From Aureibaculum luteum (GTDB taxonomy: Bacteria > Bacteroidota > Bacteroidia > Flavobacteriales > Flavobacteriaceae), in NCBI RefSeq assembly GCF_003449015.1, contig NZ_QRGD01000001.1:372001-436000 (forward strand): a DNA stretch of 64,000 nucleotides, read 5' to 3'. A model generated the notes under the pieces. The model saw only the letters and a program-made list of their open reading frames with translations. It did not search any database and was not told where the DNA came from. This document shows, piece by piece, positions 33,578 to 44,100 of this stretch (position 1 is the first letter of the stretch; each line of letters begins with the position of its first letter). Made by a program: the position numbers and the translations under genes.

Positions 33578-34513
33578 TTAATAAGGGTGAGGGTAATATG
33601 TATTTTCAAGTGTACCATCATCAAACAAATCGATAATAGCATATCCTGGTGGGGTTTCTCTATACCAGTATTTCTGTGCAGAATGTTCATCTCCTTCTTC
33701 CCACCAAGCACCACTTACCGCACCAGTAACAAAATAATTTACATTATTATAAACTGCAGCATCTAGCAAATGAATGTGACCACTAAAACAATTTATTTTT
33801 TTGTCTTTATGCTTATATAAAAGTTTGGTTATTTCTTCATAATCTTTATGGTTACCATTTTTAAAAACACCACTCGCACTCAAAATAGGGCAATGAGACA
33901 TTATTACAATTGAAGAGCCTGGTGGTAATTTCTCTAAATCTTCAGCTAACCAATTGCGTTGTGCTTCACCTAAAGCAATGGTCTTATCATTCATGCTATC
34001 TAATATGATAAAATGCCAACCTTCTTTATCAAAACTATAATAAGTAGCTGGCATCTCTAATTGTTGTACTACATATTCTTTACCATACATAGGATCAGTT
34101 TTTTCTGGAGCCGCCCACCACATATCATGATTTCCTAAACAACAATACATTTCATATTCAGAAAACTTACTTCTTAGGTCTTTCCAAATATTCCATTGTT
34201 CATGAACTCTATCTCTTGCTATGTTTTTATAATTTGCGGCATAAATAACATCTCCTCCATTAAGAAAAAAATCAACATTATGTTTCTTTATATCGGCTAA
34301 ACATTTTTCAAAGCGATTTGGAGCGTCGTGTTCTGGTCTTATATGAATATCCGTTATATGGGCAACCCTTAATACGTTATTCTTTTTACTATCGCCGTCC
34401 TTTAGAGTCGTTGCAGAAACTAAAGGTGAAATTGTTAATGCACCAGCAACCAAACCCATTTTTTTCAACGCACTCCGTCTATTCGAATTAAAATCTGTAT
34501 CTGTTTTACCCAA
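33578..34513 (-). CDS. Calcineurin-like metallophosphoesterase, Tat-exported
   Basis: 311 residues. Twin-arginine signal NRRSALKKMGLVAGAL at about 11-26. Full metallophosphoesterase set: HITDIHIRPEHD (DxH), GGDVIYA, GNHDMWW, MSHCPI and SGHIHLLD, so two metals should bind. Exported enzyme acting on phosphomonoesters or diesters. It lies between a MFS transporter and an EEP hydrolase, so the locus has two secreted phosphoesterases near mannosidases. Confidence 0.85.
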   Translation of the reverse strand: MGKTDTDFNSNRRSALKKMGLVAGALTISPLVSATTLKDGDSKKNNVLRVAHITDIHIRPEHDAPNRFEKCLADIKKHNVDFFLNGGDVIYAANYKNIARDRVHEQWNIWKDLRSKFSEYEMYCCLGNHDMWWAAPEKTDPMYGKEYVVQQLEMPATYYSFDKEGWHFIILDSMNDKTIALGEAQRNWLAEDLEKLPPGSSIVIMSHCPILSASGVFKNGNHKDYEEITKLLYKHKDKKINCFSGHIHLLDAAVYNNVNYFVTGAVSGAWWEEGDEHSAQKYWYRETPPGYAIIDLFDDGTLENTYYPHPY

Positions 34514-34554
34514 TTTTTCAGTTTTATTAAGCTATAAATTTAAGAAAAAAAGAA

Positions 34555-35718
34555 TTATAGGTTCTCTATTTTTTTTGGTGCCATCATTGGTATAAAAAGA
34601 ATAAACACAAAACATAGAATTAGGACAATAATACTAGGAACAACACCGAGTTGTGAACTTACAAATCCCATTATTGGAGGAATTACCGCACCACCAACAA
34701 TCGCCATAATTAATAATCCAGAAATTTCACTAGACCTTGTTGGCAGATAATTAATGGCTATTGAAAAAATTAAAGGAAATAAATTACCAGCACCTAAACC
34801 TATAATAAAAATGCCAACATAAGCTACCATTTCGGTTGGTGAAAATAGAATTAACAAAACACCTCCTATTGCCAATATCGTCGTACTAATTAGAAAAAAT
34901 ATGGGCTTTAAAAACTGTAGTAAAATAGCACCTAAAAACCTACTGATCATTAAGGCCGTAAAGTATACACTAATTCCATAAGAGGCAGTTTCGAGAGTTG
35001 TCCCGTGCAATTTCATCATAAACCCTTGAATATTAGAGTTTACACCAACATCTGCACCAACTATTAAAAATATAGCTATAACCAAAGCAAGAATAAACTT
35101 ATTTTTAAGCAACCCCATACATGATGTAAAAGTTGCAGGAGTTTCTGATTTTATAGTTTCCTCAATTTTTGTTGCAGACAACCATAAAATGGAAAGTATA
35201 GAGACCACTCCATAAACCGCAAATACAAATTTCCAATTTCCATAATGAAGTGCAAAAAAAGTAGCGATAATGGGTCCTAATAAAGAGGTTATGGCTTTAA
35301 TAAATTGAGAGAGACTTAAAAAACTTGATAATTTTTCTGTAGGCACTACTTCTTGTAATAATGGATTTGCAGAAACTTGCACAATCGTATTACCAATACC
35401 CATAAAAACAAAAGCTATTAAAACCATTATAAATGAGTAACTTATAAATGGTAGTAACAAGCCAAATAAAGTCACCATAATACCGATGTTCATCATCTTT
35501 TTCTTGCCAATCTTATCTTGAAAAACACCTACAGGAATAGAAAACACAAAAAACCATATAAAAACCATTGAGGGTAAAAACTGAGCCGTTGCATCTGATA
35601 GTTCAAAATCTTTTTGCACATAACCCGTAGAAACACCAACAATGTCAACAAAGCCCATTACTATAAATGTTAAGAATACGGGCATCATTTTACTGATACT
35701 ATTTTTTTTTGAATTCAT
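34555..35718 (-). CDS. MFS transporter, sugar-type
   Basis: 387 residues with 12 hydrophobic helices. MFS motif A is visible after helix 2 (GVFQDKIGKKKMMNIGI). Residues around 100-125 (GIGNTIVQVSANPLLQEVV) match the sugar:H+ symporter branch that includes FucP/NagP-type permeases. Probably imports mannose or another monosaccharide released by the operon's hydrolases. Stop lies 41 bp before the phosphoesterase; the start is 8 bp after the ROK kinase stop. Confidence 0.8.
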   Translation of the reverse strand: MNSKKNSISKMMPVFLTFIVMGFVDIVGVSTGYVQKDFELSDATAQFLPSMVFIWFFVFSIPVGVFQDKIGKKKMMNIGIMVTLFGLLLPFISYSFIMVLIAFVFMGIGNTIVQVSANPLLQEVVPTEKLSSFLSLSQFIKAITSLLGPIIATFFALHYGNWKFVFAVYGVVSILSILWLSATKIEETIKSETPATFTSCMGLLKNKFILALVIAIFLIVGADVGVNSNIQGFMMKLHGTTLETASYGISVYFTALMISRFLGAILLQFLKPIFFLISTTILAIGGVLLILFSPTEMVAYVGIFIIGLGAGNLFPLIFSIAINYLPTRSSEISGLLIMAIVGGAVIPPIMGFVSSQLGVVPSIIVLILCFVFILFIPMMAPKKIENL

Positions 35719-35726
35719 CTTTTATA

Positions 35727-36656
35727 TTAAAGATTTGGTAAATCATTTTTTACACTATTCCAGAAATTGGAGTCAAATAGTTTTGCACTTCCAATAATGG
35801 CAGCATCTTCCATTAATTGTGATATTTCAAAACCTGTTTTTAGTCCTGCTTCTTTTATTTTTTTTTCTAAAACAGGTAAGAAAAATTTAGAAGCATTAGA
35901 AATATTTCCACCAAGAACAATTAGCCCAGGTTGAAACTTTTTAATAAAAGGTATCATAAACTCTGCCATATTCGAACCAAATTCTGTAAAAACTTGTTTA
36001 GAATGTTCATCGTTTGCTTCTGCAATTTCTTTAACACCATTAACTCTTTTTGATGTTATTTTCTGATACCTATCAATACACCATCGCGTTGAAAAATAAT
36101 CATCACCAATACCCTCTTTACAAGGCTTATCCCACAAACAACCATCTACAGGAACCTCTTCAGACACTACTATAGGCACACCATTCTTTATAAATGCAGA
36201 GCCAAAACCTGTACCTAAAGTAACTGCTATAATTTTATTAAAACCTCTTGCCTTACCAATTGCTGAAACACCAACACCAAAAGAAGTTGCATCGTTTAAA
36301 AAACGCATAGCAGTATCAGTTGCATTAATGTACTTCACTAATTCTTTTGATACTGAAACATTATATAAACTGTCATACTTATCATTATCTCCAGAAAACA
36401 TGGCAATTCCCTCTTTGTAGTTAAAAGGTCCCGGTATGGCAACGCCAATATTTACATTACCAATACCCCCAACACTTTCAATCGTTTTATTAATTGCTTC
36501 TGACCATTTTTTAAAGATTTCTTCTTTACTAGCTTTATTATCTAACTTAACACAATGGATAGTATTTGGAATTATTTTAAGTTCCTTTAAATTAACTGCG
36601 GCACTTGAAATGTGGCTTCCACCTACATCAACACCAATGGCAATTGAATCATTCAT
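35727..36656 (-). CDS. ROK-family sugar kinase (candidate mannokinase)
   Basis: 309 residues. ATP/phosphate motif DVGGSHISSA near the start, sugar-site GVAIPGPFN, the DATSFGVGV region with the catalytic Asp in FLNDATS, and TLGTGFGSAFI (adenosine motif). The CxCG-x-xGC zinc motif of many ROK kinases is absent; a single DGCLWDKPCKEG segment takes its place. With a mannose-6-phosphate isomerase in the same operon, phosphorylation of mannose to mannose-6-phosphate is the best guess. Other sugars or a regulatory ROK role remain possible, but no HTH is present. Confidence 0.8.
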   Translation of the reverse strand: MNDSIAIGVDVGGSHISSAAVNLKELKIIPNTIHCVKLDNKASKEEIFKKWSEAINKTIESVGGIGNVNIGVAIPGPFNYKEGIAMFSGDNDKYDSLYNVSVSKELVKYINATDTAMRFLNDATSFGVGVSAIGKARGFNKIIAVTLGTGFGSAFIKNGVPIVVSEEVPVDGCLWDKPCKEGIGDDYFSTRWCIDRYQKITSKRVNGVKEIAEANDEHSKQVFTEFGSNMAEFMIPFIKKFQPGLIVLGGNISNASKFFLPVLEKKIKEAGLKTGFEISQLMEDAAIIGSAKLFDSNFWNSVKNDLPNL

Positions 36657-36665
36657 AATAATAAT

Positions 36666-37415
36666 TTAAGATTTGGTATTAAATTCTCTTTTGATATCTA
36701 TATCATAGGTAAAATAATCTGTATGATAGTAGACTATATTATATTCTACTGGTCGTACTCCAGTATCTAACACTATTCTTTCTCTTTGTAATAAGGCAAC
36801 ATCTTTTCCTAAATCTAGCATTGCCGCAATCTTGTAATCCGCTTTGATTGCCCTTAATTTTTCCTTAGATAAGGCTACAATCACATCGTGTTTTTCCTCT
36901 AGCAATTCATACAATGGTCTCATAAAATTTTCATCTCCTTTTATGCCCACTCTCGGATGAAAATAAGAAACTGAGTATAAATATTTTGCATTTTTTGAAC
37001 CCCTTATTTTTTCTAATTTCCAAACTTTCTTTTTGGCATCAATTGATAATGCCTTACAAACATCTTCTTCTGGAGTTATCAATGATATATTAACAAGATA
37101 ATTTACCACTTCAATGCCCTGGTTTTTCATTTCTTTGGTAAAAGAAATCCAATTATCCAATCGCATTAATATTCTTTTGGTTGTTACCTTTGAACCCACT
37201 CCTTTTTTACGCTCAATTAACCCTTCATTTACCAATCTATTAAGTGCATGTCTTATAGTGTTTCTAGACACTCCCAACTTTTTTGCCAAGCTAACTTCTT
37301 TAGGTAAAAATGAATCTCCATTTTTATACTCCTCTTTAGTAATAAGCTCTCTTAAATAAACTTCAATCTGTGCATGAAGTGGAACAGGGCTGTCTAAATC
37401 TAATTTAAAATCCAT
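36666..37415 (-). CDS. GntR family transcriptional regulator (HutC/UTRA type)
   Basis: 249 residues. N-terminal winged HTH (PLHAQIEVYLRELI, LPKEVSLAKKLGVSRNTIRHAL, LIERKKGVGSKV), and a C-terminal UTRA effector domain (RPLYELLEEKHDVIVALSKEKLRA). UTRA domains bind small sugars or sugar phosphates. Gene order puts it inside the mannosidase/isomerase/ROK operon, so it probably regulates that operon, with the candidate dyad at 46180-46203 as target. Confidence 0.85.
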   Translation of the reverse strand: MDFKLDLDSPVPLHAQIEVYLRELITKEEYKNGDSFLPKEVSLAKKLGVSRNTIRHALNRLVNEGLIERKKGVGSKVTTKRILMRLDNWISFTKEMKNQGIEVVNYLVNISLITPEEDVCKALSIDAKKKVWKLEKIRGSKNAKYLYSVSYFHPRVGIKGDENFMRPLYELLEEKHDVIVALSKEKLRAIKADYKIAAMLDLGKDVALLQRERIVLDTGVRPVEYNIVYYHTDYFTYDIDIKREFNTKS

Positions 37416-37419
37416 CTTG

Positions 37420-38709
37420 TTACTTATTTTTTTTTGCCCAATCTTCGAACATTAAAATACTTTTATATAGCACACCTGCAGAGCCTCTAAACGTACCAGA
37501 GCCTTCTGGTTTATTATCTACAGTATACCATTCATAAAAGCCTTTATTTTTAACTACTCTATCTGTCATCGGCAACAATTGTTCATAAGCTTCTTTGACA
37601 AAACCATAATTAATCAATTGCTGAATCATACGGGCTCCAAACCAAGTCCAATCTCCTCCATTTTGATAGCTGTATTCTGGATTCATAATCTTATTTGCAA
37701 ATAACCCTTCTGGATAAGGAGGATAAAGTGTAAGCCCAATGGAGGGGGCTCCGGCTTTTTTTACTCTCGAAATCATTTCCGCTAATGACAATTGTATTTC
37801 TTTTTTTGTCAATAAACCAGCTACAATCGCTATCGCAGTTCCTCCAAAATAAAATATTTCATTCTCGTTAAAATCTTCAGGAAATGGCGAGCCTTTCAAA
37901 TAAATATGAGGAATAAATTTTTGTGCTTTATCATCCCAAAGGTATTTTCTACAATTACTAGCCAATTTTTCACGTATGGGGAACCATTTAGTTTGGGTTT
38001 CTGGTAAAATTTCAGTCATATTATCAATAGCAATTATAAGCATAGCATTGTCATAAATATCTATAGCTTGATGCGTATTGTTATCTAAATCAACTCCCCA
38101 ACCGTGCTCTGGCTGTACATCTCCCCAATCTGCAGTGGTTGCTCCCCAAATTAAACCATATTTATCAGAAAATCGATGATCTAATAGGAATTGCATTGCC
38201 CATTTCATACGTTCCGCTACCGTTTTATAACCTACTTTTTCATTGAAAATGGATGTGTCTCCTGTTTTTTTAACATATTTGTATACCGTTTGAATTAAAG
38301 AAGTTTCTTGATCTGTTTCAACGGTATTTTTATGACCTGCGTAACGGGGCTCAAGTTCAAAATAACTAAAATCTGTTGCTTCTTTACTTACCTTCTCTAC
38401 AGGTGTAAATCCATCTAAAATGTTTCCATCATCACCTTGCATTCTAAAGAAGACAAGCAAATTTTCTTTCAATTCAGAAGCAGGATATACGTCTGCAGAA
38501 AGCTCAATGAAGGTGTTATAATCTCTTATCCAAACTTCGCCATATCCATCACCAGCGTTAAAACCCGTTTTCACTATTTCAAGAGCTTTATCTTTTACGT
38601 ATTTAAACTCTTTATTTGTTTCTATTTTATCAACTAACTCATTATTTTCTTTTTGAACAGAACACCCTAGCATTAGAAACAACAGACCTGAACTTAATAA
38701 CTTATACAT
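37420..38709 (-). CDS. Six-hairpin glycosidase-like lipoprotein
   Basis: 429 residues. Lipoprotein signal MYKLLSSGLLFLMLGC (Cys16). The body is alpha-helical and Trp-rich, with VWIRDYNTFIELSADVYP, GLIWGATTADWGDVQPEHGW and NGGDWTWFGARMIQQL, patterns of (alpha/alpha)6-barrel glycosidases (GH15/GH63/GH125-like). WIRD recalls the catalytic-barrel segment of GH125 exo-alpha-mannosidases but the match is weak. Likely surface or periplasmic hydrolase working with GH92 enzymes. Family not settled. Confidence 0.6.
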   Translation of the reverse strand: MYKLLSSGLLFLMLGCSVQKENNELVDKIETNKEFKYVKDKALEIVKTGFNAGDGYGEVWIRDYNTFIELSADVYPASELKENLLVFFRMQGDDGNILDGFTPVEKVSKEATDFSYFELEPRYAGHKNTVETDQETSLIQTVYKYVKKTGDTSIFNEKVGYKTVAERMKWAMQFLLDHRFSDKYGLIWGATTADWGDVQPEHGWGVDLDNNTHQAIDIYDNAMLIIAIDNMTEILPETQTKWFPIREKLASNCRKYLWDDKAQKFIPHIYLKGSPFPEDFNENEIFYFGGTAIAIVAGLLTKKEIQLSLAEMISRVKKAGAPSIGLTLYPPYPEGLFANKIMNPEYSYQNGGDWTWFGARMIQQLINYGFVKEAYEQLLPMTDRVVKNKGFYEWYTVDNKPEGSGTFRGSAGVLYKSILMFEDWAKKNK

Positions 38710-38721
38710 AATAATTAATTT

Positions 38722-41124
38722 TTAATTTTCATTAGACATTGATGGTGGCATTTTTTCAATGCCCCATTCTTGATTTGGTTTTGATCCCAACGTAAATGTT
38801 AGCTTACCACCTTCCATAAGTTTATTACGATACATCCAATTGTTTAGTACTGGTTCTCCATTCCATAAAACTGATTGGACATAAATATTTTCTGAAGATT
38901 GATTTACAGTTTCTATTTCTAATTCTTCTCCTTTGTAATAAGTTGAATCCAGCTTAATGGTAATTTTATCGAATAAAGGACTTCCAAATTGAAAAGATGG
39001 ATTTGCAGAAGTATGTCCTTGCACATCAAATAATCCCATAGAAGCCATAACATACCATGCTCCCAATTGCCCTTGATCTTCATCTTGCCCCACACCATAT
39101 CCTCGTAATGGCTCTGTTCCATAAAACTCATTGCAAATGGTACGTGCCCATTTTTGAGTCAGCCAAGGTTTTCCCGAATAATTAAACAACCAGGCATCGT
39201 GCAAACAAGGTTGGTTACCATGATTATATAATTTTTCTAATCCCGAAAAACTATTTATGTCTTCTGAATTACCCCCAAACATCGTTTTTTGAGCATCATT
39301 GAACATGGTCTCTAAACGTTCATTAAAAAGAGCTTTTCCTATTAGTTTAATTAAATTCTCTGGGTCATGCGGCACATACCAAGTGTATTGATAAGCATTT
39401 CCTTCCTGAAAACCATCCCATGGCTTCATAGGATCAAAGTCTTTAATAAAAGAGCCGTCTTCTAATTTCGGTCTCATAAATTTTGTTTCTGGATCAAAGA
39501 GGTTTATATAATACCCCGCTTGTTGCATGAGTTTATTATAGCTAGAAGTATCGTTCATCCCTTTTGCCATTTGCGCTACGGCATAGGAGCTAAAACTATA
39601 CTCCAACGTATGAGAAGCACCAAAATTGAATACCCAACCATTTGAGATCGTAGTATCCTTGTAGGGAACGTAATGTTCTTTCACAAAATAAGCAAGGTCA
39701 TATTTTCCATTACCCAAATTACGCCCATGATATTCCAATTCATTTTTTAATGCAGCTTCATATCCAGTTTTTAGATCAAAATCACGAATACCAACATTAT
39801 AAGCTGATGCTAATAATAAACCTTGAAAATTAGTCTGTACCCCATTAGTAAAAACACCTGCGGCCGCACCATCATGTAGCCATCCTCTATCTTTATAAAA
39901 ATCGACACCTGTTTGCACGTAATCACTAAAATAATCAGGATAAGCTAATGCCCATACTTGACTTAAATTCCAAAAGCCTCCCCAAATTCCATCGGTATTG
40001 TAATGATTATATTTAGGTTTCCCATTTTCGTCTAAAGGTGTTTTTCCTATTTTTCCATCTATTTCTGGAAAATCTCCATTCACATCATTCGATAATCCTC
40101 TACCTAATAAGGCATGATAAAGCCCTGTATAAAATTTAATTCTATCTTCCTTTTTACCTCCTTCTACTACAATATTATTTAGTTTTTGATTCCAGATTTC
40201 TTTAGACTCTTTATGAACTTCGTCAAAACTTTTCCCTGTGGATTCCGTTTTTAAATTTAATCGAGCATTGGCTATAGAGGTATAACTTAATCCTGTTTGA
40301 ATTTCTAACAACTCGTTCTTTTCCATAGAAAAAGTGAGATATAATCCGTTATTAATACCTTCTGTTTTTAGCTGACCTTCTTTTTGAGTTGCATCAATAA
40401 AACTTCCATATTTTGTTGGGTTTTTATTGAACTTAGCAACAAAATACATTTTTACTCTTTTCTCTGGATCACAAAATTTTACATACTCTGGATACGTTTC
40501 AATAAAGCCTTCAACCTGATTCTCATTTACTATTTGAGCAAACGTATTGGTAACATCACCACTTTCTCCTTGCTTGTGCCCTAAATCAATTACAACATGA
40601 GCTTCTTCTGTTTTTGGATATGTAAAGCGTTGGTACCCCACCCGTTCTGTTGAAGCTAATTCTGCCTTAACCGCATAATCTTCTAAAAACACACTGTAAT
40701 AACCTGCCTCTGCATGTTCGGTAGTTTTATTAAAACGCGAACGATACCCTACATCTGGATTTTCTAAAGTACCTGGAACCGTTTTTAAATGTCCAACTGT
40801 TGGCATAAAAACTAATCCTCCAATTTGAAATTCATGAAAATGTCCAAATCCTTCAATAGAAGTATGCCTATCGTCATAGCCTGTTGGCCCCCATCCTCCT
40901 GCACTATTAAATCCATTAGTACTTGGAGCTAATTTAGCCAACCCAAAAGGGCGTGCGGCTGGGGTGTAAAAAAACCACCGACCATGTACCGATCCTATTT
41001 GAGGGTCTACATATTGCGTTAATTCTACTAGAGATTTTTCTTTAACTTTTTTAGTCTCATGGTCATTACATGCTACTAAATGAATACAAAAGAAAATAAA
41101 TACTATAATTTTTAAGTGCTTCAT
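38722..41124 (-). CDS. GH92 exo-alpha-mannosidase, lipoprotein
   Basis: 800 residues from ATG 41122-41124, which opens the lipoprotein signal MKHLKIIVFIFFCIHLVAC; an ATG 36 nt earlier overlaps the upstream gene. GH92 features: QYVDPQIGS start, TYPKTEEAHVVIDLGH in the beta-sandwich, EGNAYQYTWYVPHD (general acid Glu) and GQDEDQGQLGAWYVMASMGLF at the end. Calcium-dependent enzymes of this family remove terminal alpha-1,2/1,3/1,4/1,6-mannose; linkage not predictable here. Probably tethered to the cell envelope. Starts 7 bp after the other GH92 gene's stop. Confidence 0.9.
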   Translation of the reverse strand: MKHLKIIVFIFFCIHLVACNDHETKKVKEKSLVELTQYVDPQIGSVHGRWFFYTPAARPFGLAKLAPSTNGFNSAGGWGPTGYDDRHTSIEGFGHFHEFQIGGLVFMPTVGHLKTVPGTLENPDVGYRSRFNKTTEHAEAGYYSVFLEDYAVKAELASTERVGYQRFTYPKTEEAHVVIDLGHKQGESGDVTNTFAQIVNENQVEGFIETYPEYVKFCDPEKRVKMYFVAKFNKNPTKYGSFIDATQKEGQLKTEGINNGLYLTFSMEKNELLEIQTGLSYTSIANARLNLKTESTGKSFDEVHKESKEIWNQKLNNIVVEGGKKEDRIKFYTGLYHALLGRGLSNDVNGDFPEIDGKIGKTPLDENGKPKYNHYNTDGIWGGFWNLSQVWALAYPDYFSDYVQTGVDFYKDRGWLHDGAAAGVFTNGVQTNFQGLLLASAYNVGIRDFDLKTGYEAALKNELEYHGRNLGNGKYDLAYFVKEHYVPYKDTTISNGWVFNFGASHTLEYSFSSYAVAQMAKGMNDTSSYNKLMQQAGYYINLFDPETKFMRPKLEDGSFIKDFDPMKPWDGFQEGNAYQYTWYVPHDPENLIKLIGKALFNERLETMFNDAQKTMFGGNSEDINSFSGLEKLYNHGNQPCLHDAWLFNYSGKPWLTQKWARTICNEFYGTEPLRGYGVGQDEDQGQLGAWYVMASMGLFDVQGHTSANPSFQFGSPLFDKITIKLDSTYYKGEELEIETVNQSSENIYVQSVLWNGEPVLNNWMYRNKLMEGGKLTFTLGSKPNQEWGIEKMPPSMSNEN

Positions 41125-41131
41125 TTTGTGT

Positions 41132-44100
41132 TTATTTTGGATTAAGAGGCATCTTTTCAACTCCCCATTTTTTATTTGGAACAGATCCCATTTGCAATTC
41201 TAATTTTCCACCTTTTAACAATTCAGTTGCTGGAAACCAAAAAGTTTTGAGTTCTTTTCCGTTTAAAGTGGCACTTTGAATATATTTATTGTTGAAGGAA
41301 TTATTTTTAGCTTCAATAATAAAGGACTTCCCCCTATTGTATTGGTTCCCTAAATCTATTTCAATTTTCTTAAACAGTGGACTTCCTATCTCATAGATAG
41401 GCTCTGACCTTGTACCTCCATCGGTTTGAAACAAGCCTATAGACGACATCATAAACCAAGCACTCATTTGTCCTTGATCCTCATCACCCAAATACGCATT
41501 AGACACTCCATAGCCATAAAATCGAGCCATAATATCGCGATTCCACTTTTGAGTTAGCCATGGTTTTTTAACCCAATTAAACAAAAAGGAAAAATGCATA
41601 GATTGTTGATTGCCTTGAATCACTGGAAAATCCCAGTACAATTCATTGGGTGCATTATAACGCCAATTACTACTCAAAGTGAACCCATCATCCAACCGTT
41701 TTACAAATGTATCTTCTCCTATTATTTTTGCTAATTCAGGAACATCTTGTGGTACAAAAAAGGTTAATTGCCATGCATTACCTTCAGCAAATTGATGGTT
41801 TCCACCTGTTTTAATGGGGTCAAAATCTTTATACCAATTACCATCAGAATCTTTCAACCGTGCAAATCCAATTTCTGGATCAATAGCATTCTTCCACCAA
41901 TATGCTCTATCAATAAACTCGTTATATTCTTTCGTTTTACCCAAGGACTTTGCGAATTGCGAAACGGTAAAATCATCAAAGGAATACTCTAAAGTATTTG
42001 AAAAACGCCCCTTATTATAGGGCACATATTTATGTTTTAAATAAGTTTCTAAATCTCTATTTCCAGCATAGCCATTGCCGACTTGCTCCCCTTTTGTCGT
42101 TTGCATTTTATATACCGCATCAAAGGCTTTTTCAGCATCAAAATCTCTAATCCCCATTTGGTAAGCACCCACAATTAATGGAATTTCATGTTCGGCAACC
42201 ATAACAGGAATATACTCCATACCCGCCGGCCCTTTTGCCAACCACCCACTGGCATCATACATTGCCAATTGTGATTTTACCCATTTTGATGACCACTCTG
42301 GAATTACTAAATTCCAAAATTGATTTAAATTCCAAAAGGTATTCCAAAACGCATCACACCCTAAAGCAACATCATTAGGGTCTTTAAATTTTTTAATATT
42401 TTCTTCCGCATCAACCCAGCTTCCATCAACATCACTAAAGGTATTTCTACTAACCAATGCACGATACATATTGGAATAAAATCTGGTTTTTTCTAACTCA
42501 TTATTAGTTGTAATCAGAACTCTTTTGAATAACTTATTCCAAGTTTTTTCTTGATTTTCTCTAACTTTTTCAAAGCTCCAACCGAAAGGTTCTGTAATTT
42601 CTTGATCTAAGTTTAATCCGGCATTTTCTATACTCACATATGAAATACCGGTTCTAGTTTGTACCACTTGGTGCTCTGCAGTATCAAACTCCACAAAACA
42701 TACAATATCTTCCGGATTTATAACCGTTAGTTCTGTTTTATTTGATATAAGAGCATCCTCTTTTCCTTTTTTAGCACCATCAACCCAAATTCCAAAATTC
42801 TTTATGGGCTGATCAAATTCCATCACAAAATGAACGGTATATTCTTGAGCAATATCATCCCATTCCATTTTTTTATCACCATCTTCAACCATTTGGCTTC
42901 GATAGTATTGTTCACCCCAAATACCTGATGATTTTTGTTTACTATATCCTACTATTTTATGATCGTTTATTTTTTTAAAATAAGCTTCTTCTATACTATA
43001 TCCGTATTCTGAAGGTATTTGTAAATCTACCAATATTCTAGAGTTGGGAACATCATTCGGATAGGTATATCTCTGAAAACTAGCTCTTGTTGTAGCGGTT
43101 AATTCTGCTTTTATTTTATAATCGCTTAAAAAAACCGAGTAGTACCCCAACGGTGCTTCTTCGGTACTTTTATCAAAACGAGAGCGATATCCATTATCCG
43201 GATCTCCTTGACTACCAACATGTGTCACTAAGGGTCCATTGGTTGGAAATGTACCCAATCCGGCCATAGTCCATTCGTGAATATGACTAAAAACACCTAC
43301 GCTTTCAAAAGTGGGTTGATAGCCAGATTGCCACCCTTCATTTTGATTGTCAGGACTAATTTTAACCATTCCAAAAGGCATCCACGGTCCTGGAGCAATC
43401 ATCCATCTAGAATGACCAGTACCAATTTTAGTATCCACATAATCAACGAGTCTATTCTGTTTTTTAGGACTTCTTTCAACGATACCTGTCTCAATAATGT
43501 TTCCATCTACTTTAATAGAATAATTGCTCTTTACTCGTTTAGCAACCGACTTCATTGGAACTTCATAAATTAATCTTCCATGTTCAAGTATTTGCGTAAA
43601 AATAACTTTACCATCTAACTGCACTTCAATTTTTGGAGTTCCCTGAAGATGTTGTATCTCTAACAACAAAGGTTGAATTACTTCTCCTTTTTCATTTAGT
43701 TCATAATTGGCAACATTTACACTTCTAACAAAAGCTTTTTCAGGTGTTAATAACATCACACTGGTTGGGCCTTCGAATCTTACTTGATCAAAAACCATCC
43801 AACTTCCTTCTAATGTTGTAAATTGAATATGATTACCTCCACTCTTGATTAAGTTAGCATCAATAGGAATTACCAATTTTTGTTCTTTTGTATTTGTAAT
43901 TTCTCCTTTTAAAGCCGCCGTATTTCTACCTTTATCTAATCTAATTTTCCAAGATTTACCATTGACTGTAATTTTAAAATAGGGTGGTGTTTCTGGATTA
44001 CAATCTAACACGTCAATAATCAATTCGTAATTACCTTTCTTCGGTTTCTCTTTAATTCCAAATAAAACATTAATTTCATGTGGACGGATTCCAGCCAAAC

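Noticed and set aside
33571-33714. N-terminal extension of the EEP gene
   Set aside because: It overlaps the end of the metallophosphoesterase gene, and the signal peptide begins at the ATG at 33570.
37420-38709. Firm GH125 assignment
   Set aside because: Only the WIRD segment recalls GH125; the usual MWLRDS context and other motifs are missing.
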